This document shows positions 1 through 6,808 of a DNA stretch of 21,032 bases, one piece after another. The DNA comes from an uncultured Slackia sp. Its GTDB lineage: Bacteria > Actinomycetota > Coriobacteriia > Coriobacteriales > Eggerthellaceae. Every line of letters begins with the position of its first letter. The first letter of the stretch is position 1. Under the pieces are notes generated by a model. It worked only from the letters and a program-made list of their open reading frames with translations, was not told the DNA's origin and did no database searches. Both the position numbers and the translations under genes were made by a program. The stretch lies in NCBI GenBank assembly GCA_937895975.1, contig CALBLG010000186.1, forward strand, positions 1 through 21,032, given 5' to 3'.

Positions 1-65
1 AGGTCGTTGAACATCGTCGTCTTGCCGCAGTTCGGGTTGCCGGCAAGCGCAATGCGAATTCCCAT
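1..65 (-). CDS. feoB: FeoB ferrous iron transporter, N-terminal fragment (cut by window edge)
   Basis: Only the first 21 codons are in the window. The peptide MGIRIALAGNPNCGKTTMFN carries the G1/P-loop GNPNCGKTT that opens the GTPase domain of FeoB, the cytoplasmic-membrane ferrous iron permease. The ATG is preceded by GAAAGG with a 6-8 nt gap, which supports the start. It lies downstream of two feoA genes on the same strand. An intrinsic terminator at 171-192 separates it from the nearer feoA, so it probably also has its own promoter in 66-170. Ras-like GTPases such as Era or MnmE share a P-loop, but this exact N-terminus, with the P-loop a few residues from the start and feoA next door, is typical of FeoB. 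Confidence 0.93.
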   Translation of the reverse strand, partial: MGIRIALAGNPNCGKTTMFND

Positions 66-103
66 TGTCTGCCTTTCGATCGCTTGCGAATTTGTTGCCC
101 TAC

Positions 104-126
104 GGTTTCTTTTTCATAAGAAAACC
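104..126 (-). promoter_or_regulatory. Candidate feoB promoter/operator, AT-rich imperfect palindrome
   Basis: An AT-rich imperfect palindrome (GGTTT and AAACC at the ends) sits 39-61 nt upstream of the feoB ATG and downstream of the feoA terminator. Bases 109-119 (CTTTTTCATAA) are identical to 968-978 in front of the first feoA gene. On the minus strand both copies read TTATGAAAAAG and include a -10-like TATGAA. An iron-responsive regulator (DtxR or Fur type) would be expected at these promoters, but I cannot match the sequence to a known consensus. Confidence 0.35.
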
Positions 127-170
127 CCAGGTAACAAGCGGTTTTGTTAGCTATCGCAAACTCGTGTTCC

Positions 171-192
171 TAAAAAATGGCGCTTCCGCGCC
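171..192 (-). terminator. Intrinsic terminator between feoA and feoB
   Basis: Read on the minus strand: a perfect GGCGC/GCGCC stem with GGAA tetraloop (179-192), then A and six T (172-177). It lies 43 nt after the stop of the second feoA gene and 106 nt before feoB. It should end or attenuate feoA transcription before feoB. Confidence 0.75.
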
Positions 193-235
193 TAATCCTC
201 GTCATCTGACGCATGGGGCGCAAACCCCGTGGGCG

Positions 236-472
236 TTAGTTGACGAGAATGCTCTCGGCCTCGCTTTTGCGCAGCGACAGCTCGTAGCCGCGAACGGTCA
301 CCTCGATCGGGTCGCCGAGCGGCGCCACCTTGCGCACGTAGACTTCGACGCCCTTGGTGATGCCCATGTCCATGATGTGACGCTTCAGCGCGCCCTCGCC
401 GGTAAGGCGGCGTACCGTTGCGGTGTCGCCGATTTTGACGTCGCGCAGCGTTTTCGCCTGGTCTTCCGCCAT
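236..472 (-). CDS. feoA: FeoA-domain protein, 78 aa
   Basis: This is a small SH3-like FeoA protein, thought to modulate FeoB in the cytoplasm. The whole protein is one FeoA domain: a TLRDVKIGDTATVRRLTGEG strand pair, the family core with the pattern LxxHIMDMGI, the KVAPLGDPIEV strand and a final LSLRKSEAESI. The open frame extends 13 codons further up to 511. The ATG at 472 is preferred because AAGGAAGGAG lies 5-6 nt upstream of it and the resulting 78 aa matches the usual family length. It is the second of two feoA genes here (spacing 109 bp from the first) and is followed by an intrinsic terminator and feoB. Confidence 0.9.
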   Translation of the reverse strand: MAEDQAKTLRDVKIGDTATVRRLTGEGALKRHIMDMGITKGVEVYVRKVAPLGDPIEVTVRGYELSLRKSEAESILVN

Positions 473-517
473 GCCTGCTCCTTCCTTTGCATGCAAACGC
501 TTCCAATTCATGTATCA

Positions 518-568
518 GCGCCGGCGGCTGTCGCCGGCGCACGAAAACCGGCGCGAGAGCCGCGCCGG
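518..568 (-). terminator. Two tandem GC-rich hairpins, the first with a short U tract
   Basis: These lie between the two feoA genes. On the minus strand the first hairpin is CCGGCGCG/CGCGCCGG with a 5-nt loop (548-568), followed at once by TTTT. The second is GCGCCGGCG/CGCCGGCGC with a 5-nt loop (518-540), with no T run. The first looks like a weak intrinsic terminator 14 nt after the upstream feoA stop. The second may be a processing or stability hairpin. Confidence 0.55.
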
Positions 569-581
569 ACGATACCAATTT

Positions 582-872
582 CTACAAGGCTGCCGTAGTG
601 ACGATATGATTGGCCGCCTGGCGGCTGATAGCCACCTGCGCCCCCTTCACCTCGACGACCAAGTCGCCTTGAACGCCCGCGACCACTTTCACGGCCGCGC
701 CCTCGACGAACCCGAGGTTCTCAAGATGGTGGGTAAGCTCGTTTTTGCCGCGGACCTTGACCACCTTCACCGTCTCGCCCGCCGAAACGAACGTAAGCGG
801 CAACTGCTGAGCAGATACGCCGCTGGCGTGCGCCGCATTCACAACGCCCGTTTCCATAGCCGCACCGTCCAT
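582..872 (-). CDS. feoA: FeoA-domain protein, 96 aa (first gene of the feo locus)
   Basis: The C-terminal 75 residues are a FeoA domain: LTFVSAGETVKVVKVRGKNE, then LTHHLENLGFVEGAAVKVVAG, then GDLVVEVKGAQVAISRQAANHI. The N-terminal 20 residues (MDGAAMETGVVNAAHASGV) are extra relative to the usual 75-80 aa. The frame is open to 1043, but the ATG at 872 has GGAGG exactly 8 nt upstream, so the longer form is unlikely. It is the promoter-proximal gene of a feoA-feoA-feoB arrangement. Paired FeoA proteins with one FeoB are known in anaerobes. The two domains here are clearly diverged from one another, so this is not a recent duplication. Confidence 0.9.
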   Translation of the reverse strand: MDGAAMETGVVNAAHASGVSAQQLPLTFVSAGETVKVVKVRGKNELTHHLENLGFVEGAAVKVVAGVQGDLVVEVKGAQVAISRQAANHIVTTAAL

Positions 873-967
873 ATCTCGTGCCTCCAAAGTAAGCCATCGG
901 TAATTACGACTACCCACCATAGCACGAAAGTTTCCCTTGTGAAATAAAAAATGAAACCTTTGGCTAC

Positions 968-999
968 CTTTTTCATAAAAAGTTTCTATTAGTTGCCAA
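968..999 (-). promoter_or_regulatory. Candidate feo promoter with palindromic operator
   Basis: On the minus strand, TTGGCA (994-999), a 16-nt spacer, then TATGAA (972-977). The -10-like box lies inside a perfect palindrome CTTTTT-CAT-AAAAAG (968-982). This is about 100 nt upstream of the first feoA gene, in the only AT-rich stretch of the neighbourhood. The CTTTTTCATAA half is repeated upstream of feoB. A further inverted repeat, CCAATT/AATTGG (996-1015), overlaps the -35. Confidence 0.45.
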
Positions 1000-1061
1000 T
1001 TTGGTTTCGAATTGGGGCGAGAAGCTCGTCGACGAAACCGCAAACTCAGCCCGCCACGCGG

Positions 1062-1502
1062 CTATATCGAAGGTTCCACGCTTATCACCAGGCGAAAGCC
1101 TTGCGCAAGCGCGGGCGAGCCCCCGCAGCCATCAAGTGGAACCACGATATGCGTCTGCGGGCGAGCACCGTGGCCCTGCGCGACGCGCGCCACGCTTCCG
1201 CCCGAAAACGTTTTGCACGGTATGCGCGTCGTAGGCTGCTCGGCAATCAGCGGAACCTGCGAGGGCATCGACGGCGCGGCTTCCGCGCCGCGACCCGCAA
1301 CAAAGCCCGCGGGCGCCGCGCCGGCGGCGAAACCGGAGGCCGGCGAAGCAGGGAGCACCGCCTCTTCCACCTCGGCCTCGCACGAGCTGGCCACGGTCTG
1401 ACCTGCGGGCGTCGTATCTTCGCGCGTAAAGTCGTGCAGGCAGCCGTAGCATACCTCCATGTCGTCGAAGCAGCGCGAACCGCATACGGGGCACACTTTC
1501 AT
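1062..1502 (-). CDS. Zinc-ribbon protein at the end of the Tad operon, 146 aa
   Basis: The N-terminus has two CxxC knuckles (C4/C7 in CPVCG and C18/C21 in CYGC), a single small zinc ribbon. An alanine/proline-rich low-complexity linker (about residues 30-100) follows, then a C-terminal patch THIVVPLDGC...FRLVISVEP that may be a short beta domain. There is no signal peptide or membrane segment. The ATG at 1502 overlaps the stop of the DUF192 gene by 4 nt (ATGA) and has GGAGGGGG upstream, so the genes are translationally coupled. I do not recognise a specific family. Its fixed place as the last gene of a tad operon suggests a cytoplasmic accessory or regulatory role, but that is inference. Confidence 0.75.
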   Translation of the reverse strand: MKVCPVCGSRCFDDMEVCYGCLHDFTREDTTPAGQTVASSCEAEVEEAVLPASPASGFAAGAAPAGFVAGRGAEAAPSMPSQVPLIAEQPTTRIPCKTFSGGSVARVAQGHGARPQTHIVVPLDGCGGSPALAQGFRLVISVEPSI

Positions 1503-1813
1503 TCCAACCCCCTCCTTCCTATGTCGGCGAACACGTTGTCGCCAACCTCGAACCACGGGCCGCCCGACGCGACCCGCTCTATCGCCACCTGCGCCGAAAC
1601 GCATCGCACCCGTTCGCCCGGCCCCACGCCACGCCGCGCCGTTAGCACCGTGCCCGACGAGTCGGCGAACGCCACGTCTATCGGCACGTCCATGCCGTGC
1701 GTGTGGATGTCTCGGCATGGCACGAAAACCGCATACGAAAAGTCGCGCGCCGCCGAACCCGGCAGAAGCCCGCGCACGCGCGAGGCGAATGACGCAAGGA
1801 TCGCCACCTTCAT
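1499..1813 (-). CDS. DUF192-family protein, 104 aa
   Basis: The core matches the DUF192 fold: FVPCRDIHTHGMDVPIDVAF, then a G-x-V-L strand, a proline turn and a final WFEVGDNVF. The family is usually about 100-150 aa and is often exported. Here the N-terminus (MKVAILASFASRVRGLLPG) is not a convincing signal peptide, so a cytoplasmic location is more likely. No biochemical function is firmly known. The ATG overlaps the stop of the upstream TadE/F-like gene by 4 nt (TCAT on the plus strand), and its own stop overlaps the zinc-ribbon gene by 4 nt. It is therefore embedded in the Tad operon. Confidence 0.85.
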   Translation of the reverse strand: MKVAILASFASRVRGLLPGSAARDFSYAVFVPCRDIHTHGMDVPIDVAFADSSGTVLTARRGVGPGERVRCVSAQVAIERVASGGPWFEVGDNVFADIGRRGLE

Positions 1814-2250
1814 GCAATCACCCCCGCCCTATAAGGGCTCACCGTGAATTCAACCTGATGCTTTATTCGGGGAACCTGCACGCCGAACACGCGAGCCCCG
1901 CTCAAAAACGGCGGCGTGAATGCGGTTTTCGCCGTGTACTTCATGTGCCCGGCATCGGTTCGCTCGCACAGCACCGAAACGCTCTCGTGGTCCATGGAGA
2001 CCCCTTCTTCTATGCGCGCACGCACGTCGGCGGCATTTTGAGCCACATCGTTGCCATCGTCGGCCTGCAGGCGAATGGCATCGCGGGCGACGATGTCGAA
2101 CGCGGCGCAATCGCCTAGGAACACCATCGCATTCAATGCGATAAAACCGACCATGAGCAAAATCGGGAACGCCACCGCGAATTCAACGGTCATCTGCCCA
2201 GATGGGGCTGAAGCCTCGCCGAAGAATTCCTTCAAACGGTTCGACGCCAT
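1810..2250 (-). CDS. TadE/TadF-like pseudopilin, 146 aa
   Basis: This is a bitopic pseudopilin-like protein. A polar N-terminus of 18 residues ends in SG, followed by QMTVEFAVAFPILLMVGFIA, a hydrophobic helix with Glu at +5 (E23) and Phe at +6. It is therefore a candidate substrate of the Tad prepilin peptidase. The rest (about residues 50-146) is a soluble extracytoplasmic domain ending in a beta-rich FTVSPYRAG. The ATG at 2250 shares one base with the TAA of the preceding TadG-like gene (TAATG). The frame is open further upstream into that gene, so the coupled ATG is preferred. TadE and TadF cannot be told apart by sequence alone here. Confidence 0.85.
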   Translation of the reverse strand: MASNRLKEFFGEASAPSGQMTVEFAVAFPILLMVGFIALNAMVFLGDCAAFDIVARDAIRLQADDGNDVAQNAADVRARIEEGVSMDHESVSVLCERTDAGHMKYTAKTAFTPPFLSGARVFGVQVPRIKHQVEFTVSPYRAGVIA

Positions 2251-4136
2251 TACGACCCATCCCCCTTCAGCGATCGAATGGCTGCGGCAACCGGGCCATC
2301 GCCGCGCATCGCAACCGGCAACGTGTTCGACGTGACGGGCTTCGCGGCGGCCGTGTTCGCGGGCTCGAGCCCAGCCGCTTCGAGCATGTCGAGCAACGCG
2401 CCCGACGCCCAATCGCCCAAGCCGCTTGCGCTAGCCAGGGGAATGGCATCCAGCACGCCCGATACCGCGCCGGCAAGGCCCTCGACCCCCGTGCCGTATG
2501 CGCCGAGAATCGCCGACCAGAGCTTCAACACCGTTTCGCCGCCATCCGACAACGGCGGCCCAATGTCGTCTTCCACCCCCGACAGCAGGTTCGACAGCGC
2601 ATCTTCATCGGAATCTTCCACAAGAATCGCCGCCGAGACAGCCGCATACGAGCCCAAGTCGGGGCCTTGGAAAAACGGGGTTTCGGCCGTCGCCCCCATG
2701 GTGCCAGACAAAGCGGCCAACGACCCGAAACGCCCAGGCGGGTATGCCTCGACCCTGTTGCCGGCAGCTTCCTCGATGGCCGAGTTCAGCATGTCGAGCA
2801 AGCCGCCTATGGCATCTTTCACCTGCGCCGATTGACCGATTGCATCGTTTTTCGCCTGCTGGTAGGTTCGCGCCGCTTCGGCGACCGCGCGAAAATGGTA
2901 CTCGAAGCCGTTGTCGATAGACGTGGATGCAGCCGCAACGCTGCCCATGGCCGCGGCATCGAGCCCGCATTCTTCGCATTTGGAAAACGCCCCGGCATCG
3001 AGCTGGGCAAGCGACCCGCTGCCATCTACGCCGCCAACGCCCGGACACCCTTCCCACGCATGCAGCTTGCCATTCGACGCCGGAAACAAATCGGCGGTAT
3101 ACAAATCGGTCGCCTTCATCTCGTCGGCATTCTTCGGCAGAAGCGGCAAGTCGACGTCGACCGTTCCATCGGGCATCTGGATCGCGTGGGCTTTGTCGAG
3201 CTCTCCCTGCGCATACCTGTAAAACCGCAGCCTCAACGCGCTTCGAGCTTGCTCCTCTACGCTTGAATCCTGAGGCGCCTCGGCGACCACGCGATGGCGA
3301 TAATAGGCGCGCGCCCTCTTCAGGGCCATGGAGAACGACCACGAATTGGGGCTGTTCGCCATAGGGTTCTCAAAGGCGTCCATATCCGCGAGAGACTCCG
3401 CGCGTTCGCGCATGCACGCGCTCGGATAGGCTCCACAGTCGGCGAGCCAGGCTTCGCGCAACGCCTCCGACGCTTGGGCCGCGGCCTGCTCGGCAGCTTT
3501 GGCGCCCTCGACAATCGACCCGCTTTCGTTTATGGCGGCGTCTGCCGCCTCTTTCGCCGACGAGCCGACGCCGCACGACACGGCAGGAGCATCGGAAGGA
3601 ACCAACTCGACATAGGCCAGCGCATCGAAATCGATGGTTTCAGAGTTCTCGGAAACCACCAGTTGCGCTTGCGTTTGCGCAGCCAGCGGAAGCGTGCTTT
3701 GCGCCGCGTTAAGCGTCTTCTCTTGAACGCGGGCGACGTCTTCGCGCTTTTGGATGATGGCGCGGCCCGAATCGAGAAGCTTCACGCCCGCAGCCTCGGC
3801 GCCCGGGACGCAACAGCACACAGCCCCTATGCCCAAAAGCGAAATGCCCGTGAGCGACATAGTGAGCAACGTCGCATCGGCGACGCGCACCGAAAGCACG
3901 AATTCGCCGACCTCGTTCTGGGCTGCAAGGGCGCAGGCGTCGGCAACCGATTGCACGCCCGCCGAACGCGTAGCTGAGCGCGCGCTCCACAGCCCGAAAA
4001 ACAGCAACGAACACGAAAGCAGAATGGCGACCGCCGCGCCAATGGTGGTGAACCCCGATTCGTCGCGGAACACATCGGCCACGACGAGGAACCGCCTCGA
4101 TGAGGTGGCGCCGCTCCTTTCCAAGCCCCTGGCCAT
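2250..4136 (-). CDS. Large TadG-like Tad-locus protein with one N-terminal membrane anchor, 628 aa
   Basis: The N-terminus has SGFTTIGAAVAILLSCSLLF (residues 27-46), a pilin-like hydrophobic helix after a Gly, but position +5 is Gly (G33) rather than the Glu of the other pilins of this operon. A second hydrophobic stretch covers about 86-111 and includes a CCC triplet (C107-C109). The remaining 500 residues are Ala/Asp/Glu-rich and helical, with scattered Cys, probably exposed outside the membrane. Such proteins in coriobacterial tad loci are TadG-like in position. The ATG at 4136 has AAAGGAG upstream and a 20-bp gap from the previous stop. A longer frame from 4226 would overlap the upstream gene and has a poorer site. 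The exact role is unknown; a minor pilin or assembly scaffold is inferred. Confidence 0.75.
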   Translation of the reverse strand: MARGLERSGATSSRRFLVVADVFRDESGFTTIGAAVAILLSCSLLFFGLWSARSATRSAGVQSVADACALAAQNEVGEFVLSVRVADATLLTMSLTGISLLGIGAVCCCVPGAEAAGVKLLDSGRAIIQKREDVARVQEKTLNAAQSTLPLAAQTQAQLVVSENSETIDFDALAYVELVPSDAPAVSCGVGSSAKEAADAAINESGSIVEGAKAAEQAAAQASEALREAWLADCGAYPSACMRERAESLADMDAFENPMANSPNSWSFSMALKRARAYYRHRVVAEAPQDSSVEEQARSALRLRFYRYAQGELDKAHAIQMPDGTVDVDLPLLPKNADEMKATDLYTADLFPASNGKLHAWEGCPGVGGVDGSGSLAQLDAGAFSKCEECGLDAAAMGSVAAASTSIDNGFEYHFRAVAEAARTYQQAKNDAIGQSAQVKDAIGGLLDMLNSAIEEAAGNRVEAYPPGRFGSLAALSGTMGATAETPFFQGPDLGSYAAVSAAILVEDSDEDALSNLLSGVEDDIGPPLSDGGETVLKLWSAILGAYGTGVEGLAGAVSGVLDAIPLASASGLGDWASGALLDMLEAAGLEPANTAAAKPVTSNTLPVAMRGDGPVAAAIRSLKGDGS

Positions 4137-4156
4137 GCCACGCTCCTTTGCATTCG

Positions 4157-4678
4157 CTACGCCTTGTCTTCCCAACGCTGCACCCATTCGCCGAACTGCA
4201 AACCGAATTCGGAATGCAGCGCCCATTCGTCATGCACGCGCTCTTCGCGAAACACCTCTTGGCGGGCAAGGCCGTCGCCGCGGGCCAGCCCCACGACGCG
4301 CATGCCCGCCCCCATAAGAGGGAGCGGCTCGTACGCGTGCGATATGCGCACCGAAGCTCGCTGCGACTGCTGGCCCGCACCCGTCACCTCGACACTCCAA
4401 GCGCCCACATGAAATGCGGGCACTTTGGGAACGGCGTCGAGCCTGCGCAGCACGTATTCGCGCGCTTCGGAGGCGTCCGATTCGGGCAGCGTTTCCAAAA
4501 CGCGGCACCCTTCGGCGGCGGCCGCCTCCATCACGATGCGGTCGTACAGCACTATGGCGGGCTGCACGGCAATGAGCATTCCCACCAGCACGATGGGAAT
4601 GAGCATTGCGGCCTCGACCGTCGCCTGTCCGCTTTCGCCGGCGCAACCCAGCCCGCGCTTCTTAAAACGCCAGAACAT
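4157..4678 (-). CDS. tadE: TadE-like pseudopilin, 173 aa
   Basis: The N-terminus MFWRFKKRGLGCAGESG is followed by QATVEAAMLIPIVLVGMLIA, a membrane helix with the pilin-type Glu at +5 after the Gly (G17, E22). This is the TadE signature (TadE-like domain), with the membrane segment at about residues 19-45. The soluble part carries two short beta-rich patches (AWSVEVTGAG, ASVRISHAYEP). The ATG at 4678 has GGGGG 7 nt upstream; a TTG two codons earlier is a weaker alternative. The gene overlaps the end of the small pilin gene by 17 nt and is followed after 20 bp by the TadG-like gene. Confidence 0.87.
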   Translation of the reverse strand: MFWRFKKRGLGCAGESGQATVEAAMLIPIVLVGMLIAVQPAIVLYDRIVMEAAAAEGCRVLETLPESDASEAREYVLRRLDAVPKVPAFHVGAWSVEVTGAGQQSQRASVRISHAYEPLPLMGAGMRVVGLARGDGLARQEVFREERVHDEWALHSEFGLQFGEWVQRWEDKA

Positions 4679-4871
4679 CGGCAATCCCCCGAACGAGCCT
4701 GTGGCTCATCGCCTCCAACGCGGATTCCGTGAATACGCCCGACATAGCCGCGCGGGCGAGCGCCGAAATTCCCAGCGCGACAGCCAAAAACGCCGCCACG
4801 ACAAGCGCGTATTCGACGGTCGATTGCCCCGAATCGCCCGACGCGCCAGCGCGCCTCGCCTTCGTTACAAT
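4662..4871 (-). CDS. Small Flp/TadE-like prepilin, about 69 aa, non-canonical start
   Basis: The peptide carries SGQSTVEYALVVAAFLAVALG: a Gly cleavage site followed by Q-S-T-V-E-Y, the same G-x4-E-Y prepilin motif as Flp (E20, Y21), then a membrane helix and a short amphipathic tail. It is surely translated, given the motif and its place between flp and tadE. However, no ATG, GTG or TTG lies in frame downstream of the flp stop. The nearest options are an ATT at 4871 overlapping the flp TAA, or a GTG at 4901 inside flp with a Shine-Dalgarno only 2 nt away. The start given is a best guess by coupling. A -1 frameshift product from flp is formally possible. Confidence 0.7.
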   Translation of the reverse strand: MVTKARRAGASGDSGQSTVEYALVVAAFLAVALGISALARAAMSGVFTESALEAMSHRLVRGIADVLAF

Positions 4872-5116
4872 TTGCCGATGCCATCGGCGATGGCGTTCCA
4901 CAGCTCCTGGATCTTCGGGCGGAATACGACGATCGCCGCGATGGCGATAACCACCAGCACGCCAACCAAAATCGCGTATTCCGTAGTTCCCTGCCCCTTC
5001 TGGTTCATCAGCCGCACGTGCGCGCTCGCCATGGCGCGACGACTGGAATCGCCCGCGCGGCGCCACACGCGCGAACATTTCGCAACAACGCCTTGGTTCT
5101 TTTCGATTGTCTGCAT
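4865..5116 (-). CDS. flp: Flp-family type IVb prepilin, 83 aa
   Basis: This is the major pilin candidate of the Tad system. KGQGTTEYAILVGVLVVIAI gives the Flp motif G-x4-E-Y (G41, E46, Y47) and a continuous membrane helix. The mature part is about 42 residues and ends RPKIQELWNAIADGIGKL, typical of Flp. The leader is long (41 residues, basic) compared with the 10-25 usual in proteobacterial Flp. The ATG at 5116 has AAAGGA about 7 nt upstream, whereas the internal ATG at 5008, which would give a short leader, has no site. It sits 12 bp after tadC. Maturation needs a TadV/CpaA-type peptidase that is not in this window. Confidence 0.9.
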   Translation of the reverse strand: MQTIEKNQGVVAKCSRVWRRAGDSSRRAMASAHVRLMNQKGQGTTEYAILVGVLVVIAIAAIVVFRPKIQELWNAIADGIGKL

Positions 5117-5128
5117 ATCCGTTTCCTT

Positions 5129-5761
5129 TCATTGAACGAACCCCAGCAGCACGGGCCCCATAACCACTATCAACATGGCGGGCAAGATGAGCACCGCCGT
5201 GGGAACGAGCATTTTCACCGGGGCTTTTGCCACTTTCTCTTCCATCTTCGCCCGATAACAGCTACGCGCCTCGCTCGCCAGAGAATCGAGCATGCGATTC
5301 ATGGGGCTTCCGAAGCGCAGGCAGCGAACCGCGTTGCTCGCGAAGCGCTCGAGCGACGGCACCCCACTGAGCGTTCCCAGCTCGAGCAGGGCGGCATCGC
5401 GCGAGACAAGGCCGCTTTCCCATTTCAAGCACGCCTGCCGGCACAGCGCCGCGAGCTCATCGTCGAAACGGAAGCAATACGACCGAAACGCCCGCTCGAA
5501 CGACATGCCGGCGCGCATGCCCAAACCCAGCGCGTCCACCATTTCGGGAACATGGCGTTCAAGTGCCAGCGCGCGTTCCTCCTTGGCGCGCCGCGATTCC
5601 CGCGCGCGCGGCCGAGCCCTGGCAAGACCCGCAAAGCCGGCGGCCTGCTGAGCACGGCGACGGCGCGCGCTCGACGCCATTCGATCGCTCGCCCACGCCC
5701 AAAGGCTGGCACCTGCTACCACGGCGAACACCGCCGCGGCCCCAAGAAACGCGATTCCCAT
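5129..5761 (-). CDS. tadC: TadC, inner-membrane platform protein (T2SSF domain), 210 aa
   Basis: This is a polytopic partner of TadB in the Tad assembly platform. It has an N-terminal membrane helix (residues 2-24), a basic cytoplasmic stretch (SARRRRAQQ...RARPRARESRR), a T2SSF helical domain with HVPEMVDALGLGMRAGMSFE and the second half FASNAVRCLRFGSPMNRMLD, then a C-terminal hydrophobic pair KMLVPTAVLILPAMLIVVMG. The ATG at 5761 has AGGAGGG 6 nt upstream. An ATG at 5779 abutting the tadB stop is possible but has no ribosome site. At about 210 aa it is short for TadC (often 280-330), lacking part of the N-terminal region. Confidence 0.9.
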   Translation of the reverse strand: MGIAFLGAAAVFAVVAGASLWAWASDRMASSARRRRAQQAAGFAGLARARPRARESRRAKEERALALERHVPEMVDALGLGMRAGMSFERAFRSYCFRFDDELAALCRQACLKWESGLVSRDAALLELGTLSGVPSLERFASNAVRCLRFGSPMNRMLDSLASEARSCYRAKMEEKVAKAPVKMLVPTAVLILPAMLIVVMGPVLLGFVQ

Positions 5762-5779
5762 AGCACACCCTCCTATCAT

Positions 5780-6808
5780 CTAAATCTCTATCGCGAGCAT
5801 GCGCCGCACCATAAGCACGCCGGCGGCCAGCATGCTGACGGCCATAAGAAGCAGCAGCGCGCCGCCCGCGCTCGAGAAAAACGGCGCCAGAAACCCCGGA
5901 TCGAGGGCGGAGATCACAAACACCAGCGCAAAAGGCATGATGCTGACGATTTGGGCCGAAAGCTTTGCCTGGGCCGTTTGCACGCGCAGCGAGCGCCGCA
6001 GCTCGAGGTCGCTCGCAACCGACTGCTCGGCCGAACGCAAAATCGGGGTGGCGCTGCCGCCGCATGCGTATTGCACGTCGAGTGCCATCGCGACAAACGA
6101 CAGCTCTGGAAGCTCAGCCACCGAGCGAAAGCGCTCAAGCGCCTCGTTCATCGAATAGCCCAACTCCAAATCGCGCGATACACGCGCGAACAGCCCCCGC
6201 GCCGGCTGGTCGATTTGGGTAGACACCTCGTAAAACGTTTGCGGCAGCGACAGCCCCGCGTGCAGGCACGCTTCCATACAGCGCAGGGCATCGGGCACTT
6301 GCTCGCGAAGCCTCGCGCGCTCGTTCTCGACGCTGCGAAAAAGCGCCGCCCGCAGCACCACGACCACCAAAACGGGCGCGCACGCGGCCGCGGCAAGCGA
6401 GCGAAACAGCACGAGCGACGCAACCGAAATTGCAATCGCGCCGCCGATGCACAACGTGGCCACGCTTTCCGCCGCGGTTTCGATGCCTTTGCTTCGCGCA
6501 AGCCTCTCCGCACGGCGAAACACCTCACCCGCACGCGCCTCCAGCACCAACGATGCCGCGGGCGCGAGCGACGCGAAGCCATTGCGCACGTAATACGACG
6601 CCAACCGCTTAAGGCCCGCCAGAGCGTTCGCGGCACCATCGCTTCGCGCGGCAATGCCCGATTCGCGCGTCGAAGCGCCTGGCAAGTACGTGGAGCCTCG
6701 CGTTGCCTGCCATGCGTGTTCGATGCTGAGACACGCGGCCCGGCCCGCGAAAAAGGCGCATCCGAATGCGCCAGCGAGCGCTACGGCAGCAAACAAGCCC
6801 GTCTCCAT
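5780..6808 (-). CDS. tadB: TadB, inner-membrane platform protein (T2SSF domain), 342 aa
   Basis: Residues 5-27 form a first membrane helix. A cytoplasmic region follows, then a hydrophobic pair at about 114-152. The T2SSF domain starts at about 155, with VPDALRCMEACLHAGLSLPQ and YSMNEALERF, the usual two-repeat helical pattern, and ends in two C-terminal membrane helices (about 270-340). The ATG has GGAGGTGG upstream, a very strong site. The start lies 28 nt inside tadA. With TadC it forms the platform on which the TadA ATPase acts. Confidence 0.93.
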   Translation of the reverse strand: METGLFAAVALAGAFGCAFFAGRAACLSIEHAWQATRGSTYLPGASTRESGIAARSDGAANALAGLKRLASYYVRNGFASLAPAASLVLEARAGEVFRRAERLARSKGIETAAESVATLCIGGAIAISVASLVLFRSLAAAACAPVLVVVVLRAALFRSVENERARLREQVPDALRCMEACLHAGLSLPQTFYEVSTQIDQPARGLFARVSRDLELGYSMNEALERFRSVAELPELSFVAMALDVQYACGGSATPILRSAEQSVASDLELRRSLRVQTAQAKLSAQIVSIMPFALVFVISALDPGFLAPFFSSAGGALLLLMAVSMLAAGVLMVRRMLAIEI

